64,000 bases of DNA from Thermodesulfobacterium hydrogeniphilum. GTDB lineage: Bacteria; Desulfobacterota; Thermodesulfobacteria; Thermodesulfobacteriales; Thermodesulfobacteriaceae. Position 1 is the first letter of the stretch; each line of letters begins with the position of its first letter. Below are positions 20,134 through 29,163 of the stretch, piece by piece. Position numbers and translations under genes: made by a program. Below the pieces are notes generated by a model, which was not told the DNA's origin, searched no databases, and saw only the letters and a program-made list of their open reading frames with translations. The stretch covers positions 248,001 to 312,000 of the forward strand of contig NZ_JQKW01000006.1 in assembly GCF_000746255.1 (NCBI RefSeq), in the 5' to 3' direction.

Positions 20134-20802
20134 ATGAATTTTTACACTGTAGAGTGGATAAAAGAAATATTTAAGAGTTATCAGGAGAAAGAAGATTTTT
20201 TTATAGAGGATAAAGAAATCAGTTTTGAACCAAAATATTTCCTTTTGGCACTTTTACACATTTACAATAAAAAAGATTTCCTATTTTTATGTGACTTTTT
20301 AAATTTAAACGATTTAGAAAAAATAAAGAAAGATCAGGAATTTGATTTCATGTATTTAGTGGATCTTTTAAGAAAGGAGTTTTCCTATTGGTTTAAAGAA
20401 AACCTTCTTTTTAAAGACTTTTCTGAAAAAAATTATTTTATTTTAGCTCACGAATTTTTAATCCTTGAAGAACAGGTAAAAAAACAGATTCAAATTCCTC
20501 TTTTGGATCAATTAAAAAAGTTTATTATGGATTTGGATGAAATTATAGAAAAAAATAATTCTTTAGATAATTTTGAGGAAAGCAAATTTTTAAGACTTTT
20601 TAAATTTTTTAATATAGTAGAAAAATTGGAACCATCCTTAAGTTCAAGACTTATAAATAGAGCTAAAGAAACTGCTAAAAAAGCTTATAAAGAAAATTAT
20701 GAGCAAAAATTTGCCTTAACCTTTGCTAATCCCTTTGAAGATATAGAGGCATTTAAAAGATATTTAAAAAATGCTTTATATAAAGAATTAAAAGAGAATT
20801 AA
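20134..20802 (+). CDS. Uncharacterised helical protein
   Basis: I do not recognise this 222-residue protein. It is rich in Lys, Glu, Leu and Phe, has no signal peptide or membrane span, no cysteine pair and no nucleotide loop, and is predicted by eye to be almost wholly alpha-helical. It begins 4 bases after alaS and ends 18 bases before nth, so it is co-translated with a synthetase and a DNA-repair enzyme, which does not settle a role. The codon and base use match its neighbours. It may be restricted to close relatives. Confidence 0.6.
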   Translation: MNFYTVEWIKEIFKSYQEKEDFFIEDKEISFEPKYFLLALLHIYNKKDFLFLCDFLNLNDLEKIKKDQEFDFMYLVDLLRKEFSYWFKENLLFKDFSEKNYFILAHEFLILEEQVKKQIQIPLLDQLKKFIMDLDEIIEKNNSLDNFEESKFLRLFKFFNIVEKLEPSLSSRLINRAKETAKKAYKENYEQKFALTFANPFEDIEAFKRYLKNALYKELKEN

Positions 20803-20820
20803 AACAATAGGAGATAACCT

Positions 20821-21453
20821 ATGGATGTAAAGAAAAAAGCTAAAGAAATAGTTAAGAGATTGAGAAAAGTCTATCCAGATGCTAAAATAGCTTTAAGATT
20901 TGAAAATCCTGTTCAACTTCTTGTAGCTACTATTTTATCTGCTCAATGTAAAGATGAAAGGGTAAATGATGTTACAGAAAAACTTTTTAAAAAATATAAA
21001 ACTGCTGAGGATTTTGCTAAAGCGGATTTAGAAGAACTTGCTGAGGATATAAAAAGCACAGGGTTTTATAAACAAAAAGCTAAATACATCAAAGAGGCTT
21101 GTAAAATTATTGTAGAGAGGTATCATGGAGAAGTACCTAAGACTATGGATGAGCTTTTAGAATTGCCTGGAGTTGCAAGAAAAACTGCTAATATAGTACT
21201 TGCCAATGCTTATGGAATAGTTGATGGAATTCCAGTAGATACCCATGTAAGAAGGCTTTCTCAAAGACTTGGTTTGGTAAAATCAAAACAACCAGAGAAG
21301 ATAGAAAAAGAACTTATGGAAGTCCTGGATAAAAAAGATTGGTTTGAGTTTCCTTATTTAATGCAAGCTCATGGTAGAAAAATTTGCACTTCTAAAAAAC
21401 CCAAGTGTGAAGAATGTATTTTAAAGGATATATGTGATGCTTACTTATCCTAA
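20821..21453 (+). CDS. nth: Endonuclease III
   Basis: A DNA glycosylase/AP lyase of base-excision repair acting on oxidised pyrimidines. The 210 residues hold the helix-hairpin-helix ELPGVARKTANIVLANA with the catalytic lysine, and the catalytic aspartate in GIPVDTHVRRLSQRLGL. The C-terminal [4Fe-4S] ligands are spaced C-x6-C-x2-C-x5-C (CTSKKPKCEECILKDIC). The length is standard. The 3' end overlaps the start of lgt. Confidence 0.96.
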   Translation: MDVKKKAKEIVKRLRKVYPDAKIALRFENPVQLLVATILSAQCKDERVNDVTEKLFKKYKTAEDFAKADLEELAEDIKSTGFYKQKAKYIKEACKIIVERYHGEVPKTMDELLELPGVARKTANIVLANAYGIVDGIPVDTHVRRLSQRLGLVKSKQPEKIEKELMEVLDKKDWFEFPYLMQAHGRKICTSKKPKCEECILKDICDAYLS

Positions 21454-22228
21454 AATTAATCCTGTAATTTTTAAGATAGGTCCTTTTTCTGTAAGATGGT
21501 ATGGTTTGATGTATATCATAAGTTTTTTCTGTTGTCTTTTTCTTTGTAGGTATCAGCTTAAAGAAAGAGGAAGACAGGATTTATATCCTTTTTTAGAAAA
21601 TCTCTTATTTTACAGTTTTATAGGGCTTGTTATAGGAGCCCGTATAGGTTTTTGTTTTTTTTATTATCCAGATTATTATTTGCACCATCCTTGGGAAATT
21701 ATTGCTGTTTGGGAAGGAGGAATGTCTTTTCACGGAGGATTAATAGGAGCTGTACTGGTTGGATATATTTATATAAAAAAGCACAGACAATCCTTTTTAT
21801 GGTGGGCGGATTTAATAGCTGTTACTGGACCTGTAGGGCTTTTTTTTGGAAGAATAGGTAATTTTATTAATGGAGAGATTTATGGAAAACCCAGTAATCT
21901 TCCCTGGGCTATGATTTTCCCGGAAGGAGGACCTGTTCCAAGACATCCTGTTCAGCTTTATGAATGCTTAGTGACAGGACTATTTTTATTTTTGTTTTTG
22001 TGGAAATTGAGAAAAAAAGATTGGCTTCCAGGGACTAAATTAGCTATATTTTTAATTTCCTATGGAATACTTAGATTTCTTTTTGAATTTATAAGAGAAC
22101 CTGCCCAAAGTTTTCCTCTCCTTTTTGGCTGGATGACCATGGGACAAATTTTATGCATAGTAATGATTTTTGCAGGTATTTTACTCCTTTACTTAGTTCG
22201 TAAAAAATTTGTCCAAAAGTATTTCTAA
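21434..22228 (+). CDS. lgt: Phosphatidylglycerol:prolipoprotein diacylglyceryl transferase
   Basis: Lgt adds diacylglycerol to the lipobox cysteine of prolipoproteins in the inner membrane. The 264-residue chain has about seven hydrophobic spans, the catalytic-histidine loop GGMSFHGGLIGA and the signature GRIGNFINGEIYGKPSNLPW. Either GTG 21434 or ATG 21437 may be the start; both overlap the nth 3' end, and the protein differs by one residue. Its 3' end overlaps the convergent tyrA gene by 36 bases. The BON-domain lipoprotein at 51.4 kb is a plausible client. Confidence 0.95.
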   Translation: MMLTYPKINPVIFKIGPFSVRWYGLMYIISFFCCLFLCRYQLKERGRQDLYPFLENLLFYSFIGLVIGARIGFCFFYYPDYYLHHPWEIIAVWEGGMSFHGGLIGAVLVGYIYIKKHRQSFLWWADLIAVTGPVGLFFGRIGNFINGEIYGKPSNLPWAMIFPEGGPVPRHPVQLYECLVTGLFLFLFLWKLRKKDWLPGTKLAIFLISYGILRFLFEFIREPAQSFPLLFGWMTMGQILCIVMIFAGILLLYLVRKKFVQKYF

Positions 22229-23011
22229 TTCTTTGGCTATACCCTGAGCAATAATAAAATATTCATCAAAAATTTCTTCAGCCTGTTTAGAAGAAAGTGC
22301 TTTTTTAAGCTTATTACAATTTTGACAAAGAACTCTTCTAAAATGATTTCCCCAGGGATTTTCTAATTGAATTTTTTCATAAAGTTTTAAATCTTGATTA
22401 GCAAGTCTTTTTAAAATATCCAATTGTTTTAAAAAACTTGGTGTAGAAATAGAAATAAGTTCTTTTAAATCAAATCCGGAATCTTTAATAGTTTTTCCTA
22501 AAAGGATAAGCCAGAAATGATTTAAAACCTGCACTAATCCCATCATTTTATCATGTTTTTTAGGAGAAATTTTTACTAATTTTAAACCTTCTTCAGACAT
22601 GGTCTTTATAAACCAATTGATTAAATTTTTTCCTCTTATTGGCCAATAAGCTATGATTTTATTTTCCAAATTTTTTTCAAAAGGACCAAAAAGAGGATGG
22701 GTAGCTAATATTTCTCCTTTTTTTAAATAGGTTTTCATTATCTTGGCAGGCTCAGCTTTTAAAGAGCAAATATCTATTACCCAATGTTTATTTTCTATAT
22801 AAGGAGAAATTTCCTTAATTATATTTGGAAAAACAGGCATTGGAACCGAAATAATAACAACTTTGCTTTGTTTAACAAGATCTATATTTGATAATTCTGT
22901 ATCCATATCTGAGATTAAAACAGGATATCCTTTTTTTCTAAAAAATTTTTTAAAAAGCTCTCCCATTTTACCTTTTCCACCAATAATTCCGATAATAAAG
23001 TTTTCGTTCAT
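22193..23011 (-). CDS. tyrA: Prephenate dehydrogenase family (TyrA)
   Basis: This is a 272-residue NAD(P)-dependent oxidoreductase for tyrosine synthesis. The Rossmann loop is IGIIGGKGKMGELF, the strand-end motif is VVIISVPMPVF, and the active-site THPLFGPFEKN carries the conserved histidine. The helical C-terminal dimerisation part follows. The exact substrate (prephenate or arogenate) cannot be read. It is last in the minus-strand run after recG, and its end overlaps lgt on the other strand. Confidence 0.85.
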   Translation of the reverse strand: MNENFIIGIIGGKGKMGELFKKFFRKKGYPVLISDMDTELSNIDLVKQSKVVIISVPMPVFPNIIKEISPYIENKHWVIDICSLKAEPAKIMKTYLKKGEILATHPLFGPFEKNLENKIIAYWPIRGKNLINWFIKTMSEEGLKLVKISPKKHDKMMGLVQVLNHFWLILLGKTIKDSGFDLKELISISTPSFLKQLDILKRLANQDLKLYEKIQLENPWGNHFRRVLCQNCNKLKKALSSKQAEEIFDEYFIIAQGIAKELEILLDKFFTN

Positions 23012-23025
23012 TTAAGCCCCCGATA

Positions 23026-25488
23026 TTATGCAATTTCTGATAATTTCAATCTTTCTTCCCATCTTCTCATTAACTCTTCTTTTAAAATAGGATAATTTTT
23101 AAGCTCTGGGTCTTTTTCTATTAGTTTAAAAGCTTCTTCTCTTGCCCAGAGAAGTATCTCATAATCTTTTACCAGATCCGCTTTTTTAAATTCTAAATAT
23201 CCAGATTGCTTAGTTCCCAAAAATTCGCCAGGTCCTCTTAATTTTAAATCTTCCTCAGCTATTTTAAAACCATCATTGCTTTTACACAAAACCTGAAGGC
23301 GTTTAAAAGCTTCACTTTCTATAGAAACTTTATAAGCAATTAAAAAACAATAAGACTGAAATTCACTTCTACCAACTCTACCTCTTAATTGGTGAAGTTG
23401 AGATAATCCAAATCTTTCTGCATGTTCAATCACCATAACTGTAGCATTAGGAACATCAACACCAACTTCCACTACAGTAGTGGAAACAAGAATATGTATA
23501 TCTCCTCTTTTAAAAGCGTGCATTATTTTTTCTTTTTCATAAGAAGACATTTTTCCATGTAAAATACCGACTTTATACTCAGGAAAAACCTTTTTTTGTA
23601 AATATTCTCCATGAGTGGTAACAGCCTTTAAATCCAGTTTTTCAGATTCTTCAATAAGAGGAAGTATAACATAGGCCTGATGTCCTTTTTTAAGCTCCTC
23701 TTTTACTGCTTCATAAGCTTTACCACGGTTGTAGTCTAAAAACAATCTGGTAATAATGGGTTTTCTTCCTTTGGGCATTTCGTCTATAACAGACAGATCC
23801 AGATCTCCATAAATAGTAAGAGCCATAGTTCTTGGAATAGGTGTGGCTGTCATAACCAAGGTATCAGGAGTAACACCCTTAGCTTTGTCCCTTAATGCAG
23901 CTCTTTGAAGAACTCCAAAACGATGTTGTTCATCTATGATGATTAAACCCAATTTTTTAAAATCTACTTTTTCTTGAAAAAGAGCATGGGTTCCTATAAC
24001 AAAATTGATATATCCCGTAGATAATCCATGATAAATTTCTCTTTTTTTAGAAAGTGGAATACCCCCTGTTAAAAGAGCAGTATGAATTCCCATAAGCTGA
24101 GCATATTGTCTAAAACTATGATAATGCTGTTCTGCCAAAATCTCTGTAGGAGCCATAAGAGCTACCTGATAGCCATTATCTATGGCAATTAAAGCGGCAA
24201 TAAAAGCTACTACTGTTTTTCCACAGCCTACATCTCCTTGAATAAGTCTATTCATAGGGAGACTTTTAGCCATATCTTGTTTTATTTCTTCTATAACCCT
24301 TTTTTGAGCAGAGGTGAGTTCAAAAGGAAGCTTTTTAAGAAAAGCTTCTACCAGTTTACTTTTAACATTAAAGGCAATACCGCATTCTTTCTTAATTTTT
24401 CCTTTTCTTAAGGCTAAGGCAAGTTCTAAAAAGAAAAATTCATCAAAAGCAATACTTTTGTGATAAATACTTTCCTCTCTTTTTAAAATCCAAATATTCT
24501 CATCAGCTTCAGGAAAATGCAAATTTTTAACAGCTATATTTATAGGAACCAATTTTCTTCTTTTTAAAATATCAGCAGGGATATAGTTATCTAAAAGATC
24601 AACATAATCCTCTACAGCATTTTTCATGATTTTTCTAAAATATTTTTCAGAAACACCTTCCACAGAAGAATAAATTGGCACAATATGTCCAATCTCTAAG
24701 GCTATTTTTTCTTCATCTCCTTCTTCAATTATCTCAGGATGTATCATTTCCAGAGACCTTCCAAAGCGAGAGATTTCTCCTACAGCATAAATATTTTTAC
24801 CAGGTGCTAAAAGCTTTCTCCAGACTTTTTCATTGTAATTAAACCATTTTAATGTTAAAAATCCTGTACCATCAGTAATATAGGCTTCAAATATTTTTCT
24901 TTTAGAAAAAAAAGCTGTTCCACTTTTAAGAATCTCTCCAAACACTACAGCCCTTTGTCCTTCCATTAAATCTCCTATTGGAATGACTTTTCTTCTATCC
25001 TCATAATCTCTTGGTAAAAAGAAAAGTAAATCCTCTATAATATGAATACCTTTTTTACTAAATTTTTTAGCTATACCCGGTCCTACACCTTTTAAAAATT
25101 GAACTGGTTTTCTAAGAATTTCCTTGTGTTTAATATAAGTTTCAAAAGAAATTTTTCTTGCTGGAAAGTCAAAAATTTTACAGGGCTCTTCATTTTTTTC
25201 TTTTTCATGCTTTGAAGAGAAATTTAAAGAAAGCAAAATATCTAAAAGGGCTTTTATTCTTTCTTTTTTTTCTTCCACAGAAAGAATCTCTAAATTATGA
25301 CAAAGTGATAAGAGTTTATTTTTTAAATCTGAATATTCTTTTGGGGCTTGATTGATTAAAAAATTAAGAGTCTTTTCAAGACCTTTTGTTTTAGATAAGT
25401 TGGCAAAATTGTTTTTTGAAACAAATTCAAGAGGTCTTAATATTTTAAAAAACCAATCTTCTTTATTTAATTCTTTTTCTTTTACCAT
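23026..25488 (-). CDS. recG: ATP-dependent DNA helicase RecG
   Basis: RecG reverses stalled forks and branch-migrates Holliday junctions. The ~820-residue chain has an N-terminal wedge/OB region (LPRDYEDRRKVIPIGDL, then VVFGEILKSG), Walker A GDVGCGKTVVAF, the DEQH box IIDEQHRFGVLQR, TATPIPRTMALT and the RecG-specific QLRGRVGRSEFQSYC, ending in the TRG-like region with KLRGPGEFLGTKQSG. An extra ~110 residues precede the wedge domain, as in Thermotoga-type RecG. An upstream start at 25545 would overlap the glycosyltransferase; ATG 25488 is preferred. Confidence 0.95.
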   Translation of the reverse strand: MVKEKELNKEDWFFKILRPLEFVSKNNFANLSKTKGLEKTLNFLINQAPKEYSDLKNKLLSLCHNLEILSVEEKKERIKALLDILLSLNFSSKHEKEKNEEPCKIFDFPARKISFETYIKHKEILRKPVQFLKGVGPGIAKKFSKKGIHIIEDLLFFLPRDYEDRRKVIPIGDLMEGQRAVVFGEILKSGTAFFSKRKIFEAYITDGTGFLTLKWFNYNEKVWRKLLAPGKNIYAVGEISRFGRSLEMIHPEIIEEGDEEKIALEIGHIVPIYSSVEGVSEKYFRKIMKNAVEDYVDLLDNYIPADILKRRKLVPINIAVKNLHFPEADENIWILKREESIYHKSIAFDEFFFLELALALRKGKIKKECGIAFNVKSKLVEAFLKKLPFELTSAQKRVIEEIKQDMAKSLPMNRLIQGDVGCGKTVVAFIAALIAIDNGYQVALMAPTEILAEQHYHSFRQYAQLMGIHTALLTGGIPLSKKREIYHGLSTGYINFVIGTHALFQEKVDFKKLGLIIIDEQHRFGVLQRAALRDKAKGVTPDTLVMTATPIPRTMALTIYGDLDLSVIDEMPKGRKPIITRLFLDYNRGKAYEAVKEELKKGHQAYVILPLIEESEKLDLKAVTTHGEYLQKKVFPEYKVGILHGKMSSYEKEKIMHAFKRGDIHILVSTTVVEVGVDVPNATVMVIEHAERFGLSQLHQLRGRVGRSEFQSYCFLIAYKVSIESEAFKRLQVLCKSNDGFKIAEEDLKLRGPGEFLGTKQSGYLEFKKADLVKDYEILLWAREEAFKLIEKDPELKNYPILKEELMRRWEERLKLSEIA

Positions 25489-25492
25489 ATTT

Positions 25493-26353
25493 TTAACACA
25501 AACCTTTGTAAGGTGATATAATTGAACTTCCAAAAGTCTGTTCAAAGATTTTTTTTAATTTAAAAGCCTTCTCTAAATTTCCATGTTTTAAAGCACCTTT
25601 ATAAAAAATTTTAAATTTTCTTTTTGCTTCTGCAAAGAGCATAATTTTTTGTTCTAAATTTAAATCTTTTTGATAATTCTTAAAGAGTTTTATAAGAGCT
25701 AAAGTTCTATAGTAATCAAGTCCTTTGGTAGCAGAAAGCTGATCCGGTCTTCCTCCGCTTTTAATAACTAAATTTTCCTTAATAAGTCCTATAGGCATTT
25801 TAAGAGCTACTCTTAACCAGAATTCATAATCTTCACAAACCCAAAATTTTTCATCAAAAAGACCTACTTCGTCAAAAAGTTCTCTTTTCATTAAAACTGT
25901 AGACATAGAAACTACACACAGTTTAATGGCTCTATGGAAAAACCATCCCACAGCTTTTTTATGCAATTTTTTAGGATTTATCCTTTTATTTCCTTTATAC
26001 CAAATTTCATCTGTTTGAACAATTTTATAATCGGGATTTTTCTCAAAAAATTCCAATTGTTTTTCTATTTTATCAGACACAAAAATATCATCGCTATCAA
26101 GAAAAGCAATAAAATCTCCCTTAGCTTTTGCTATCCCAGTATTTCTCGCATGAGCAACCCCTTTTCTTAATTTTTTAACATAAATAAGAGGATATTGGGT
26201 AATTAAATAAGGAGTTTCATCAGTAGAACCATCGTCTACAACAATCAATTCCAAATCTTTAAAAGTTTGGTTTAAAACACTTTCTATAGCTTTAGGTAAA
26301 ATATAAGCCCTGTTATAGGTAGGTATGATTACACTTACTAAAGGTTTTTTCAT
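25493..26353 (-). CDS. Family 2 glycosyltransferase
   Basis: The 286-residue GT-A protein starts PLVSVIIPTYNRAYILPKAI, has the nucleotide-sugar motif VVDDGSTDETPYLI and the metal-binding DSDD of FIAFLDSDDIFVSDK, and an ED pair in WVCEDYEFWLRVAL typical of GT2 enzymes. It would transfer a sugar to a lipopolysaccharide or exopolysaccharide intermediate at the cytoplasmic face. Donor and acceptor cannot be read. It is upstream of recG, with their ends nearly overlapping, and 30 bases downstream of the kamA-like gene; no other polysaccharide genes flank it. Confidence 0.88.
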   Translation of the reverse strand: MKKPLVSVIIPTYNRAYILPKAIESVLNQTFKDLELIVVDDGSTDETPYLITQYPLIYVKKLRKGVAHARNTGIAKAKGDFIAFLDSDDIFVSDKIEKQLEFFEKNPDYKIVQTDEIWYKGNKRINPKKLHKKAVGWFFHRAIKLCVVSMSTVLMKRELFDEVGLFDEKFWVCEDYEFWLRVALKMPIGLIKENLVIKSGGRPDQLSATKGLDYYRTLALIKLFKNYQKDLNLEQKIMLFAEAKRKFKIFYKGALKHGNLEKAFKLKKIFEQTFGSSIISPYKGLC

Positions 26354-26382
26354 TAATGATAATTTGTCACTAAGATAAAGAG

Positions 26383-27495
26383 CTATGCAGTAGCTTTGTA
26401 TTCTTCTATCAATTCAGTATAATCATCAAACCAGTAAGCCTCTGGATTTCTTTTAAAAACCATAAATTTCCCATTATTTTCAGGATCAGCAGCTCTATGA
26501 TATCTAAAGAAGACATGCTCTTTGGTTTTCCCAAGGATTTCTATTTTACCAGTAGCATGAGACATTACATATCTAACTTTAGCAGCAAGTCCAGAAACTT
26601 GAGATCTGGCTTTTTCCACAATATCAATAGTATCCTCTATTTTAGTAGAGAACATTTTATTACCAACTACAGGTCTGCACTGAAATACATAGTAAGGCAC
26701 TACTCCTATAAAAGAAAGATTTTCAATTAAAGTTTTTAATATTTCTGCATTATTATTGATATTTTTTAAAATAGGAGTCTGGTTAAAGGTAATAGTTCCT
26801 GTTTTCTGAACCAAACTTATAGCTTTTTTTGCAACTTCTGTAATTTCCTTGGGATGATTAAAATGACACATAAGGTATAGCTTTTTGCCTGTATAAGTAT
26901 TGAACCATTCAAAAAGATTTAACAGCTCTGGATCATCAATAATTCTGTGTGGGTTGGAAGCAGGTACTTTGGAACCTATCCTTACAATTTTTACATGAGG
27001 TATAGTGCTTAATTCTTTTAAGATTTTCTCAAGCTTGGAGGTTGTAAGAACTAAAGGATCTCCTCCTGTTAAAAGAATATTGTTTATTTCTGTATGTTCT
27101 CTAATGTATTCCATAATTTTTGATATATCCAGAGCTATCTCTGCTCCTTTGTTGATAAAAAGTCTTTTTCTAAAACAAAACCTACAATACATAGCACAGA
27201 CATTGGTAACAAGAACCACAGCAGTATCGGAATATTTGTGTTCAAGTCCTTTTACTTTCATATAATTCTGTTCATTTGAGGCATCCAATTTTCCCCAGAC
27301 TTCAAGTTCTTCTAAAGAGGGAATAGAAATTTTTCTTATAGGATCATTAGGGTCAGTCCAATCAATAAGAGAAAGATAATATTCGTTTGTTCTAAAATCA
27401 AATTTTTCTGTAACTTTTTTAAGTTTTTTCTTTTCTTCTTCAGATAATTCTTTTATATGATCTAATTTTATAATGTAATTGATTTTTCTTTCCAT
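26383..27495 (-). CDS. Lysine 2,3-aminomutase family radical SAM protein (KamA-like)
   Basis: The 370-residue protein has the radical SAM CxxxCxxC motif in VCAMYCRFCFRKRLF, a GGDPL motif (LLTGGDPLVL) for SAM binding, and the PLP-binding C-terminal half of the KamA family. Members interconvert L-alpha- and beta-lysine (osmolyte or antibiotic precursors) or, as EpmB, modify EF-P; which applies is unclear. Some family members act on other amino acids. The start is ATG 27495, because the GTG six bases upstream lies within the AGGAGGTG ribosome-binding site. Confidence 0.85.
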   Translation of the reverse strand: MERKINYIIKLDHIKELSEEEKKKLKKVTEKFDFRTNEYYLSLIDWTDPNDPIRKISIPSLEELEVWGKLDASNEQNYMKVKGLEHKYSDTAVVLVTNVCAMYCRFCFRKRLFINKGAEIALDISKIMEYIREHTEINNILLTGGDPLVLTTSKLEKILKELSTIPHVKIVRIGSKVPASNPHRIIDDPELLNLFEWFNTYTGKKLYLMCHFNHPKEITEVAKKAISLVQKTGTITFNQTPILKNINNNAEILKTLIENLSFIGVVPYYVFQCRPVVGNKMFSTKIEDTIDIVEKARSQVSGLAAKVRYVMSHATGKIEILGKTKEHVFFRYHRAADPENNGKFMVFKRNPEAYWFDDYTELIEEYKATA

Positions 27496-27776
27496 TTGCA
27501 CCTCCTTTAAAAGTTATAAAAAAATTCAGAAATTAGACTAAAAAGCTTTTTATTTTTGGAGGAGGGTAAAAAAACCCCGAAAAAAATTTTGAGTAAAATA
27601 GCCCTTGCTTATTTATAATAATTTTAATAGAAAATATAGATAAGTCAACCCCATTTAAACTGATTTATTTTATTATATAAACATTTTTCTTTTAATATTT
27701 TAAATTTTTGTATTTTTATATATTAGTTTCTTTTATTTTGGAATTTTTAAATTCAATAAACTTTTTGAATAGTTTT
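27496..27776. other. Intergenic region between antiporter and kamA-like genes
   Basis: Both neighbours are on the minus strand. The region is extremely AT-rich with no convincing ORF. On the minus strand a TTGACT near 27640 is followed by a TATTATAAAT box, a possible promoter for the kamA-like gene though the spacing is long. Next comes GGGGTTTTTTTACCC, a short hairpin (27567-27581) just before the coding region. The rest is featureless A/T runs. Confidence 0.4.
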
Positions 27777-29045
27777 TTAGTCTGCAGAAGAGGATTTTTT
27801 TATTAGGAATTTTAATATAATGGGAGCTAAAAAGGTTGTTATAGCCACTACAAAAATAATCACAGCGTAAAGAAGATCATTGTAAATATTTGCTCTTCTA
27901 CCTATTTCAGCAAAAATAAGACCTACTTCTCCTCTGGGGAGCATGGAAAATCCTATTAAAATCTTTTCTTTAAAACTTCCTCTTATAAAAAAACCTGAAG
28001 CAACTTTTCCTATGATAGCTATAATAAGAATCAAAAGAGTAAGATACCAGAAATTAAAAGAACCAAAATCAATAGCTCTTAAATTCATTTCTAAACCTAC
28101 AGAAATAAAAAATATAGGAGTTAATACCGATACCAAAGGCATTATAGTTTCTTCTATTTTTTTTCTCATTATTTCATCAAATTTAGCAAAAAAGTTTAAA
28201 AAACTAAAATCAGTTTTAAAAACCTTAAAAAACTCAGGAGGTTTTATTTTATATAAAATATTAAAAGAAGGACTAAAACTTTCAGAAAAAGCAAGCCCAG
28301 CTGTAAAAGCCCCTAAAATTTCAGGAGAACCTACTTCATGAGCTAAATAAGCAAAAAGAAAAATCAATGATAAAATAGTGGCAGGCACAAAATCAAAGGT
28401 TTTTAATTTTCTGGCTAAAAGGTGTATAAGATTTCCCAAGAATAAAGCTAAAAAAGGGGATAAAATAAAAAAAGTTACAATATAAATTATTAAGCGGAGT
28501 AAATGCTCTACTTCTATAGCACCTTCTTTAGCAAATTCATACAATCCAGCCAAAACCACCACTCCTAAAATATCGTCTAAAACCGCAGCCCCAAGAACAA
28601 TTTGAGCAAATCTTTCCTTCATCTGCCCAAGATCTTCTAATACTCTCACTGTAATCCCTATGCTGGTAGCTGTTAAAGCACCACCTATAAAAAGAGAGGT
28701 TATTAAAGAAATATCTAACCAATAATAGCTTACCAAAGCTCCTACAACCAAAGGTATAGTAGCACCTATACAAGCCACTAAAAAAGCTGAAAATCCTACC
28801 TTTTTGAGCTGTTTTATATCTGATTCCAAGCCTATTTGAAAAAGAAGAAGAATTATACCAATTTCAGCTAAGGTCTCTATAACTTCATTCATTGGAACTA
28901 TATTTAAAATACTTTGACCAAGGAGAATGCCAACAAAAATTTCCCCTAATACAGAAGGAATTTTGATTTTATTTAGAATGCTTCCTAAAAGCTTTGCTAA
29001 AAAAAGAAGAATTGCAAGATATAAAAAAATAGTATGAATATTCAC
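27777..29045 (-). CDS. Cation:proton antiporter (CPA2/KefB-NapA type)
   Basis: The 422-residue membrane protein has about twelve spans. The paired-aspartate ion site of CPA2 exchangers is visible in GAAVLDDILGVVVL, preceded by GGALTATSIGITVRVL. It lacks the TrkA-N nucleotide-binding tail found in KefB/KefC. It should exchange Na+ or K+ for H+ at the inner membrane. The gene stands alone on the minus strand, divergent from a two-component system whose signal is unknown. Confidence 0.9.
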   Translation of the reverse strand: MNIHTIFLYLAILLFLAKLLGSILNKIKIPSVLGEIFVGILLGQSILNIVPMNEVIETLAEIGIILLLFQIGLESDIKQLKKVGFSAFLVACIGATIPLVVGALVSYYWLDISLITSLFIGGALTATSIGITVRVLEDLGQMKERFAQIVLGAAVLDDILGVVVLAGLYEFAKEGAIEVEHLLRLIIYIVTFFILSPFLALFLGNLIHLLARKLKTFDFVPATILSLIFLFAYLAHEVGSPEILGAFTAGLAFSESFSPSFNILYKIKPPEFFKVFKTDFSFLNFFAKFDEIMRKKIEETIMPLVSVLTPIFFISVGLEMNLRAIDFGSFNFWYLTLLILIIAIIGKVASGFFIRGSFKEKILIGFSMLPRGEVGLIFAEIGRRANIYNDLLYAVIIFVVAITTFLAPIILKFLIKKSSSAD

Positions 29046-29080
29046 AGTTTTAAAAGTATAAAATAAAATAAAAAAAAATG

Positions 29081-29151
29081 AAGTCTTTTTAATTTTATTA
29101 ATATTGTTTAGAATAATATTAATTGAATCAGTTTTTTAATGAAAAAGACTT
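29081..29151. repeat. Nested inverted repeats between the antiporter and histidine kinase genes
   Basis: An outer pair, AAGTCTTTTT (29081-29090) and AAAAAGACTT (29142-29151), encloses an inner pair of 9-base arms, ATTAATATT (29097-29105) and AATATTAAT (29115-29123). All arms are perfect complements. The element sits in a divergent promoter region and ends 12 bases before the kinase start, so it could be a double operator or a structured leader. Confidence 0.6.
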
Positions 29152-29163
29152 GCTTAGGTAACA

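Noticed and set aside
27943-28341. Plus-strand ORF of 132 residues within the antiporter gene
   Set aside because: Antisense to clear membrane spans; composition is typical of a shadow.
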